A program made the translations under genes and the position numbers. From positions 1,426,001 to 1,490,000 of the forward strand of contig NBAY01000002.1 in assembly GCA_002794775.1 (NCBI GenBank): a stretch of DNA of 64,000 nt. The letters are read 5' to 3'. This stretch comes from Porodaedalea pini. Taxonomy: Eukaryota; Basidiomycota; Agaricomycetes; Hymenochaetales; Hymenochaetaceae. Positions 56,655 through 64,000 of this stretch are shown in pieces (position 1 is the stretch's first letter; each line of letters begins with the position of its first letter). Under the pieces are notes generated by a model. That model did not search any database. It saw only the letters and a program-made list of their open reading frames with translations, and was not told the DNA's origin.

Positions 56655-59600
56655 GTGAACGAAGACAAAGTATGTGAGCAACTGTTCATGAGAGGAACTG
56701 GCGGATGCCAGCTGGACCTTCTCCTGACCATCAATCATGGGGTAGCAGGTGAAGTGAGAGATGTGGATGTGCATGCCCTCATAGATTCGGGGTGCACAGG
56801 ATCGTGTATCAATGTGGGCTTTGTCGAGCAGTACGGCTTAGAGATGAAATGCTACATCCGTCCCCTTGCAGTACTCAATGCTGATGGCACGCACAATGAG
56901 GCTGGCTTGATCAAAGAATATATCAATGTTGAACTAATCATCAGACACCATAAAGAAAGAATCATGCTTGTGGTGATGTCACTAGCATTGTCAAACATCT
57001 TCCTTGGTTATGATTGGCTATGACAACACAACCCAGAAGTCAACTGGAAGTCGGGTTCGATTGAATTCACCCACTGCCCAACCGAGTGCGCGATAAAGGA
57101 GAGTGAGGTTGAAGAGATGAGGAGGGTGCGAGAGGTGCAAATGGACAAGGCATCCTGGCCCACATATCTCAATGACTATGCTGACGTCTTCTTGGAGAAA
57201 GGATTCGAGAAACTACTGGAACACTGCCCCTGGGACCATGTCATCGACCTGAAACCTGACTTCAAGCCTAGCGACTGTAAGATCTACCCGCTGACACCGA
57301 CAGAACAGCAGTCGCTGAAGGATTTTCTCAAGGAGAATTTGAAGTCGGGCCGCATACAAAAATCGATCTCACCAATGGCATTGCCCTTCTTTTTCATCAA
57401 AAAGGCCAACAAGTCCCTACGCCTGATCCAGGATTACTGAAAGCTCAACGAGGGTATGATCAAGAACAAGTATCCTCTCCCCCTCATCGATGAACTCATC
57501 GACAAGGTCAAGAAGGCAAAGTTCATCACGAAGCTTGACTTATGATGGGGATACTACAACATCCGGATCTGTGAAGGTGATGAGTGGAAGGCAGCTTTCC
57601 GCATGAACATGGGTCTTTTTGAACCAACAGTAATGTTCTTCGGTCTCTGTAATGCACCGGTGACATTCCAGGCTTTCATCAACCACATCTTCAAGGACTT
57701 GATCTATGCAAACCTGATCATTGTCTACCTCGACAACATCCTGATCCTCTCAGAAACCATTGAGGAACACATCGAGACGTCGAGATGCATACTTCAGATC
57801 CTTCGAGAAAATGGCCTCTACCTGAAACTGGAGAAATGCGAGTTCAATGTCAAGGTCATTAAATATCTCAGTCACATCATCGGTAACAGCGAGCTGAAGG
57901 CTGACCTGACAAAGACAGAAGTGATCGCTAGCTGGCCTGCCTCGCACAACCTCAAGGAACTTCAAAAATTCCTCAGCATGGGCAACTGGTTACGGTGGTT
58001 CATCAAGGACTATAGTAAAGTGGTCCAACTGCTAACAACACTAATGGGTAAGAAGGGCTGGGTATGGGAGACCGAACAGTAGGAAGTGTTTGAGGAGCTG
58101 AAACATTGTCTCAGCTCACCTCCAGTCCTGGTGATCACCAATGATGAGGGCCCTTTCCATGTAGAAGCAGACTTGTCAAACTTTGCACTCAGAGGCATGT
58201 TATTGCAGAAGCAGGAAGGCAAGTGGAGGGTGATTGCCTACCAGTCAGAAGTGCTACTGCCCACTGAACAAAACTACGAGATCTATGACAAAGAGATGCT
58301 CGCAATTGTTTCAGTGCTCAAGGAATGGTGACAATACCTCCTTGGTGCTTGTCACAAGATCGAGATGTGGTCCGACCATGCCAACCTCATGTATTTCAGG
58401 TCAGCACAAAAGCTGAGCTATTGTCAAGCTCACTGGCAAACAGAGCTTGAGGAGTTTGACTTCCACCTTGAGTACAAATTGGGAAAGATGATGGGCAAGG
58501 TGGACCTGCTGTCGTGCAAAGCGGGATACAATGAAGGCAAGGATGACAACAATGACATCATCTTCATCAAGGAGATGTGATTGAACCGTGGGGTGGTGAG
58601 GACGTGATGAAGTGTTGGACAGAGTGGGTGAAGTGCAGAGGGTGCAAAACGAGTCGGAGAGGCCGACAGGGATGATGGAGGTCGACAGGTTGTGGCAAAT
58701 AAAGGGCAAGGTATACATACTGTCAATGGTGAAGGAGGCTGTATTACAGGAGTGCCACAACTTGGTCCTGGCAGGACATCCGGGAGTGTCAAAGACGATG
58801 GAGCTGGTCCATCAAGACTTCTGGTGGGCATCAATGTTCTCTGATGTCCGAGCATATGTCTGAGGATGCGACCACTGTCAGTGAATGGAGGCTTTGAGGG
58901 TGTTGAGGTCAAGGCCACTACATCCAAACGCAGTTCCTGAAGGTCCTTGGGAAATTGTCACAGTCGACCTCATCGGAGAGCTCCCTGACTCGAAGGGACA
59001 TAATGCAATCTGCATCTTCATGGACAGGTTCTCAAAGCAGATGCATGCGATCCCGATGATGATGAAGTTGTCAGCGGAAGGTATGGCCCAATTGTACTGC
59101 GACCACATCTTCTGCCTCCATGGCTTACCAAAGAAGATCATCCATGACCAAGGCACACAATTTGATGTGTCGATGATGAAGGAACTCTACAAACTCCTGC
59201 ACATTGAAGGCAACCTGTCAATGGCATACCACCCACAGATGGACAGTCAGACAGAACATGTTAACCAAGAGCTTGAGCAGTATCTTCGACTCTTTGTCAA
59301 CCATCAGCAATTGGACTGGAAGGATTGGCTCCCGCTTGCAGAGTTTGCATATAACAACCATGAACACTTGGCAACAAAGATGTCTCCCTTCTACGTGAAT
59401 ACAGGGTGTCACCCCATGGGCTTCGACACAATGTGAACCTCATCTGCTAACATGTTGGCAGAAGAATTTGCAAAGCACATCAAGGAGACTCATCACATTG
59501 CGAAGGACAATCTGGTCAAGGTGGCAGAGGACATGAAGCTACCATGACTGGACGGTAGGAACTTCGGTGGAGTATAAGGCTGGAGACAAGGTCTTCCTCA

Positions 59601-60040
59601 ATGGGTGAAACATCAGCACAGATTTGCCAACAAAGAAGCTCACCGACAAGTGGTATGGCCCCTTCGACATCATTGACAAGGTAGGAGCGAGCGCATACAA
59701 GCTCAAACTCTCAAAATGATGGAAAAAGGTCCACCCTGTATTCAACGAGGCTTTGCTGAAACCTGCCATTGAACCATCCTTTGAAAGCCAGAAACAGCTG
59801 CCACTGCTGCCGCCGGACATCGTCAACAATGAGGAGGAGTACAAAGTCGAGGAGATCATCGACTCACGTCTGCACTGAGGAAAACTACAGTACCTTGTCA
59901 AGTGGGTCAGATACAACAAACTGACTTGGCAGCCTGAGACAGACTTCGGTGAGAATGCAAAAGAAGCGATTGCTGAGTTCTATTGAAAACATCCCAGCGC
60001 TCCCCAGAAACTTGACATTCCTCACTAATGACTCCACCCA
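56655..60040 (+). pseudogene. Chromovirus pol: protease, RT, RNase H, integrase, chromodomain (multiple stops)
   Basis: The polyprotein frame runs with protease ALIDSGCTGSCIN (about 56778). RT follows with [37 protein letters not shown] and VYLDNILIL (57726), where the catalytic motif should be YLDD. RNase H has NYEIYDKEMLAIV, and a His/Cys integrase region (LAGHPGVSKTMEL) follows. The integrase core shows VTVDLIGELPDSKGHNAI, HGLPKKIIHDQGTQF and AYHPQMDSQTEHVNQELEQYLR. The chromodomain is YKVEEIIDSRLH and LQYLVKWVRYNKLTWQPE (near 59850). In-frame stops are TGA at 57021, 57438, 57543, 58329 and 58861 and TAG at 58080. The frame changes once between 58580 and 58612. Confidence 0.9.
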
Positions 60041-60111
60041 CTCTTCGTAGACACCGAGCCAGATGACCATGATCTTGGTTGGTCAGGATGCCCAACCTTG
60101 AGGGGGGGTAA

Positions 60112-60555
60112 TGTCAGAACTCAAACTTTCACCCTTTCTTTTATTTTCCTTTTTTACCATTTCCTTCATTTTTTAATTGCTCCTTTCCATTATATTTAAT
60201 CGTTGTATAATCATTTCCCACACTCCTTTGCACCTAACCTTCATTCATTCCATTCTGCTCCTTTTATGTAATCTTAGACAATTGGGCAACCAGTTCTCAC
60301 AAGGTGATCGCTGTATATAAGGAAGAGGAATTGCATCTGAACACCTGTTCTGCTTTTCCTCTTATCTCTGTGACGACCTAGGTGAGACCATGTCCCCCTC
60401 CTGTAGTAGTGTACATTGTATTAATCCTCTTACCTCCATGACAACCTAGCCTGAGCACAGCATGTCCCAAGTCACTGCTCGAGTATAGCACATCCCAGAC
60501 AACAGTCAGCTGAGGCCTGCCCAGTTTGAGTCATCTCCTGGACTCCTGCCTAACA
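60112..60555 (+). repeat. 3' LTR of the chromovirus (444 bp)
   Basis: Matches the 5' LTR over its full length with scattered substitutions, mostly CG/TG/CA differences. It ends TGCCTAACA, followed by the TACAC target duplication. Confidence 0.93.
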
Positions 60556-61229
60556 TACACATAACGATGGCACTCAAGCACTGCTGGGCATACCTCAGGG
60601 ACATAAAGCATCAAGGCACTGTAGAGTACTGACGAGTGGCCAACCACTGCAGATCCCTCTAGAGGCCATCGGTTGCACGTTCCGACAGCTATTGACACAT
60701 ACCAGACTCAGAATGATTTTCCCGATGTGTACCGGACACAGGATGATTTGCCTGACATCACATCAGCGAATTGCTAGGAAGATCCCCCTGGCAATTCAGG
60801 ATGTACCGGAAAGCTTATGTCATTGGAGTCAGTTGGGACACGTACCAGAGATCTGCCCGATGATGGATGATGGCTCACCAATTGGAGGATCTCAGTTCCG
60901 GTGGAGCTGCGATATGACCGGATGATGGACCGAGGCAAATGGGGAAGTTGTCACATGGACAGGTTTTCTTTTGATTTTCTATGTTTCTCTTATGTTCCAA
61001 GTGTTTTCTCTCTGATGCTCTATGTTTCACCTGGTATGCACATTATACTCACTTTGGAATAATTTTCCTGTAGATAGATCTCTTACACCTTGTATTTAGG
61101 GACTTCCCTGTTGTAGGTAGCGAGGGAGGAAATACTACTGCAGAGTTCCCCTCAGACAGGGCAGCTTTCATGCGTGCAGTTAGTCTCCACAACAGTTAGT
61201 TTCATGGCAACCTTGTCTTCAGTCTCATT
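60556..61229. other. Right part of the interrupted old ORF and unassigned sequence
   Basis: 60556 to about 60660 continues the reading frame interrupted by the chromovirus (ALKHCWAYLRDIKHQG), with TGA and TAG stops following. Another open frame at 60692-60925 has no known motif (Cys/His containing, for example HWSQLGHVPEICPMM). 60960-61229 is T-rich and non-coding, possibly the end of an older element. Confidence 0.4.
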
Positions 61230-61589
61230 GTTAGGACTTGAACTTTCACCTTTTCTTTTCTTTTCCTTTTTACCATTTCTTTTCTTTTAATTGCTCCTTT
61301 TCATTATATTTAATCGTCTTTTCAATCATTTCCCACACTCTCTCCACATGACCTTCATTCGTTCCATTCTGTTCGTTTATGCAACTTTAGATAATATAGT
61401 CTCACGGTCGCTGCTATATAAGGTCTCAGGAATCACATGAACTCCTTGTTCTGCTTTTCCTCTTACCTCTGCGACGACCTAGCCTGAGTATAATGTGCCC
61501 CAAGTTTCTCGCTTGAGTATAGCACGTCCCAGACGACAGTCAGCCGAGGCCTGCCCAGTCCGAGTCGTCTCCCGGACTCCCACCTAACA
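61230..61589 (+). repeat. 5' LTR of the second chromovirus (360 bp, short form)
   Basis: Runs TGTTAGGACTTG to CACCTAACA. It aligns with the other LTRs but has only one copy of the 24-bp TCTTACCTC...GACCTAG motif instead of two, which explains part of the length difference. It carries a TATATAAGG box near 61417. Confidence 0.9.
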
Positions 61590-62310
61590 TAAAAGCAGAA
61601 CCCACCCAGGCTGATCCCCAGCATATGTTGTCACTGTCGACTCGCCTTCACTCAGTCTAGAGGAGTGTTCCCCTTGAAGGACTTGACGTGTAAACCCCCT
61701 AAACGACAACCCTCAACCCTGCCCGGACATTTTCGGATGTTCGTGTATTACATAAACTTCGCAACCGACTTTTCCCGACCCTGGCTCTCCGTGTCTCCCT
61801 TTGGTGGAGGAGCCACTTAACCTGGATGTGGGTAACATTACGTGTACAGTCGTCAACGTTGTTGTCAATTGTTATTTCCGCCGTGTCTTTCCATCTCATC
61901 GTCAACTTCGCCGATGAACCCATTCAACGTTGGCGTAACCCTGGATCGAATGCACAGCCCATCCCTGTTCCCCCTCCGGTCTAGTCAAGATAGATCTCAC
62001 AGAGGAACAACAGTGGGCCCTACCCTCATCCTCATGGTTTGATCCAGATCGCGCTTCGTACGTCGCAACCGACAGCAAGCACGTCACCCACAACATCTGG
62101 TGGAGTGACATCAGACACGCTTGGTACTCGACTAACGAACAAGCTCAATGAGTTTGGTGGGCACCTCAAACCCCTTGCGCACCATCGTCCCCTACCATCT
62201 CGACATCGTCGGTCATCCTTCCCAGTGAACCAGGAGGCTATCGTACACCCCATAGAGATTCATCACCGCCAACACCTCCCGAACACCTATCCCGCACACC
62301 AGCACCGACA

Positions 62311-63390
62311 ATGTTGACGTCTATGGGTTTCACTCAGCAACAACAATGGGAGCTCGCAGCGTTAATCGCTGTGGCCTTTACTCAGCAAGCGGTGAATGTC
62401 CCCGCTGCACAAGCCGGGAATGCCCCACCCCCCAACATTGATGTCGCCCAGCCATGCAAATTCGCTGGTGGTGACGATTACCTCGATTTCAAGCGCAAAG
62501 TCCTTCTCTTCATCTCGGCAAACCCAATGAGATACCCCTCATCATCGAGCAAGATCTACGTCGTGCTCTCCTATCTCAAGGGTGGCAACACATCAATGTG
62601 GGCGCAGAACTATGTCCAGGAATTCACGATAAGCGGGGTCATGAGTTTCACAGATAGCTGGACCAGGTTCCAGGAACGACTGGATGCCTCGTTCGATGAT
62701 CCAAACAGAAAGGAGAAGGCCCTGAAAGAATTCCGAGAGAAAATTCAGAAGGACCTCTCGGCCGACGAGTTCTTCCAGAGGCTCGATGTGATCATCAAGG
62801 CGGCAGACCTGAAGGATGACAGCGTAATCTGTGATTGCCTGAAACGTGCAATGAACATAGAGGTGGTCCGCAGAGTGTTAAGGTCAACCCTGGTCCCGAC
62901 AACATACAATGCCTGGAAGAAAAAGGCCATCGAGATCGATCGTGGTGAACAGCAGATCCAGGCCATCCAGCGAGGCTGCGCGCTACCCCTCCAGCGCCCT
63001 CTGCAGCAGCAGGCACTGCCCGCTCGACGACCGTTCGTGCCACTGCACTCCAACAAGCGCGACGCAACTGGCGTCACCTTTGGAGGTGCAGGCCAGCCAA
63101 TGGACATCTTGATGAACGAGGCACAACGCCGACATGCATGCTGGATCTGCAGTGGGCTGGATCACTTTAAGAACAAGTGCCCACAAGGAAAACCAATCAT
63201 CCAGCGCATGCTGGAGCTGATGGCACCAGGTGAGCGTTGCCTCCTCGCTGACGAGCTCGGTGCGATGAAGGAATTGGCCTTCAAGGAAGTCGTAGACACT
63301 CAGAGGTCGACTGTGGAGGACTATGTGGAGGAAGAAGGTGATGATGAAGAGGTTGTCGACTCGCAGGGTTTTGCGAGTGGTCAGGCATAG
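62311..63390 (+). CDS. Intact gag of the second chromovirus
   Basis: Retrotransposon capsid protein, 359 aa in one open frame. Q-rich start (GFTQQQQWELAALI), then the capsid core with YLDFKRKVLLFISANP, WAQNYVQEFTI, FQERLDASFDDPNRKEKAL and LSADEFFQRLDVII. Next come a basic Pro/Gln linker and the zinc knuckle CWICSGLDHFKNKC (63140-63181) of C-x2-C-x4-H-x4-C type. The acidic end (YVEEEGDDEEVVDS) precedes the stop. It is the best guide to the intact sequence of the decayed copy at 55462. No pol follows in frame within the window, because an LTR insertion interrupts the element. Confidence 0.88.
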   Translation: MLTSMGFTQQQQWELAALIAVAFTQQAVNVPAAQAGNAPPPNIDVAQPCKFAGGDDYLDFKRKVLLFISANPMRYPSSSSKIYVVLSYLKGGNTSMWAQNYVQEFTISGVMSFTDSWTRFQERLDASFDDPNRKEKALKEFREKIQKDLSADEFFQRLDVIIKAADLKDDSVICDCLKRAMNIEVVRRVLRSTLVPTTYNAWKKKAIEIDRGEQQIQAIQRGCALPLQRPLQQQALPARRPFVPLHSNKRDATGVTFGGAGQPMDILMNEAQRRHACWICSGLDHFKNKCPQGKPIIQRMLELMAPGERCLLADELGAMKELAFKEVVDTQRSTVEDYVEEEGDDEEVVDSQGFASGQA

Positions 63391-63637
63391 CCACCGGAGT
63401 GACTGACTGAGAAGTTCCAAAGGTTTCAAGTTCGGATCTGTTAAAATATAGTCAACCGCCTGTACAATATCTAGATGCAAACGGCGTCGATGACTTTTCC
63501 AACTACGAAAACCCTACTGGTGTGAGCGAAGAAGGCATTGAAGAGAAGTTGTTCATGAGGGGAACTGGCGGATGCCAGCTGGACCTCCTCCTGAACGTTG
63601 GACACAGCGTAGCGGGTGAGACAAGAGAGGTGGATGC

Positions 63638-64000
63638 TGTTAGGTGGGAGCCTGGGGGACGACTCGGACTGGGCAGATCTCGGCTGACTATCGTCTGGGA
63701 CATGCTATACTTGAGAGTAGACTCGGGACACACTTACTCAGGCTAGGTCGTCGCAGAGGTAAGAGGATTAATACCAGTCTAAACTAATACAAGGGGGGCG
63801 AGTCTCACCTAGGTCGTCATGGAGGTAAGAGGAAAAGCAGAACAAGGAGTTCATGCGACTCCTGAGACCTCTTATAGCGGCGACCGTGGGACTATATTAT
63901 CTAAAGTTACATAAACGAGCAGAATGGAACGAATGAAGGTCATGTGGAGGGAGTGTGAGAAATGATTGAAAAGACGATTAAATATAATGAGAAGGATCGA
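63638..64000 (-). mobile_element. Inverted chromovirus LTR inserted in the second element, running off the window
   Basis: Reverse complement of the same LTR family: it starts TGTTAGGTGGGAG (63638) and reads backwards through the CTAGGTCGTC...AGGTAAGAGG motif, present twice (about 63744 and 63812), and the CCTTATATA-type box. It interrupts the protease-region frame just after REVDA (63635). Either a solo LTR or the end of a further element beyond position 64000. The 5 bp before it are GATGC. Confidence 0.9.

Larger units (their letters stand above)
54303..60555 (+). mobile_element. Full-length Ty3/gypsy chromovirus with TSD TACAC, inactivated
   Basis: A complete 6253-bp LTR retrotransposon. 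The LTRs at 54303-54747 and 60112-60555 both run TGTCAG...CTAACA. The 5 bp on either side are TACAC (54298-54302 and 60556-60560). After the 5' LTR follows a TAAAAGCAGAAC segment at the primer-binding position. Just before the 3' LTR is a polypurine tract GAGGGGGGGTAA (60100-60111). Internal order is gag with zinc knuckle, protease, RT, RNase H, integrase and chromodomain, which defines a chromovirus. All coding parts carry stops, so it cannot move on its own. CpG dinucleotides are visibly scarce compared with the related element at 61230. Confidence 0.95.
61230..63637 (+). mobile_element. Second, younger chromovirus, 5' part only (LTR, gag, start of protease region)
   Basis: Related to the element at 54303 but with many more CpG sites and an intact gag. 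It begins with an LTR (61230-61589) and the same TAAAAGCAGAAC leader. An upstream open segment (about 61905-62150; EEQQWALPSSSWFDPDR) is also found, decayed, in the first element. It is cut at 63638 by an inverted LTR, after the sequence corresponding to the start of the protease. The 5 bp before it are CTCAT; the matching duplication is outside the window. Confidence 0.9.

Noticed and set aside
1..64000. CRISPR arrays, bacterial operons, phage genes or a clustered defence system
   Set aside because: No regularly spaced repeats or bacterial gene arrangements; the region is a eukaryotic genome with spliced genes and retroelements.

Overview
The window looks like nuclear DNA of a filamentous basidiomycete, probably a mushroom-forming Agaricomycete. 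Genes are dense and split by many short introns (mostly 47-70 bp). They encode eukaryotic housekeeping proteins with fungal features (Utp11, Rpb6, Rna1, UreF, an Lsb5-like VHS-GAT protein, a Hst3/4-type sirtuin). The transposable elements are a Tad-like LINE and Ty3/gypsy chromoviruses. No operons, bacterial replicons, CRISPR arrays or tRNA genes were seen. Exon boundaries were placed by hand from splice signals, reading phase and protein family expectations. Most gene models close to an exact multiple of three.

Layout. 1-6.2 kb: a decayed non-LTR retrotransposon (ORF1 with zinc knuckles; ORF2 with endonuclease, reverse transcriptase and RNase H) whose ORF1 is split by a solo LTR with a 5-bp target duplication. 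6.2-7.05 kb: an approximately 850-bp near-perfect palindrome (foldback element). 7.5-8.65 kb: secreted RNase T2. 8.65-11.46 kb: eroded DNA without a supportable gene. 11.5-13.7 kb: RPB6 and CFD1 on the minus strand. 15-17 kb: an unknown protein with an RRM-like C-terminus. 19.3-24 kb: a 12-exon RNA-binding protein. 24.6-30.5 kb (minus): an alpha/beta-hydrolase lipase, a Cys/His zinc-binding protein, and a GPI-anchored PLC-like phosphodiesterase. 30.7-40.8 kb: PAP2 phosphatase, rhodanese, RFC subunit, mitochondrial seryl-tRNA synthetase, RanGAP (Rna1), myosin regulatory light chain and a sirtuin. 41-43 kb: Lsb5-like VHS-GAT protein. 43.1-44.7 kb: a TIR element and AT-rich DNA. 44.7-50 kb: UTP11, UreF, a MAPEG remnant, a GNAT acetyltransferase and an AYR1-like reductase. 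50.2-53.3 kb: a tandem duplication of a methyltransferase gene in which each copy carries a different one-base frameshift. 53.3-64 kb: a retrotransposon nest.

The nest holds a complete 6.25-kb chromovirus (54303-60555, TSD TACAC) inserted into an older ORF. Next to it is a younger relative (61230 onward) with intact gag, interrupted at 63638 by an inverted LTR that reaches the window edge. The complete element is inactivated mainly by C-to-T type changes: its in-frame stops are almost all TGA where the family usually has Arg, and the reverse transcriptase catalytic YLDD reads YLDN.

Most host genes are unrelated housekeeping functions. Several form divergent pairs with roughly 185-215 bp between start codons (RFC/SerRS, PLC-like/PAP2, UTP11/UreF), which suggests shared promoters. 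The least described material is the C-terminal RRM-like 563-aa protein, the Cys/His zinc-binding protein, the large palindrome, the twin frameshifted methyltransferases and the layered, CpG-depleted retroelement nest.
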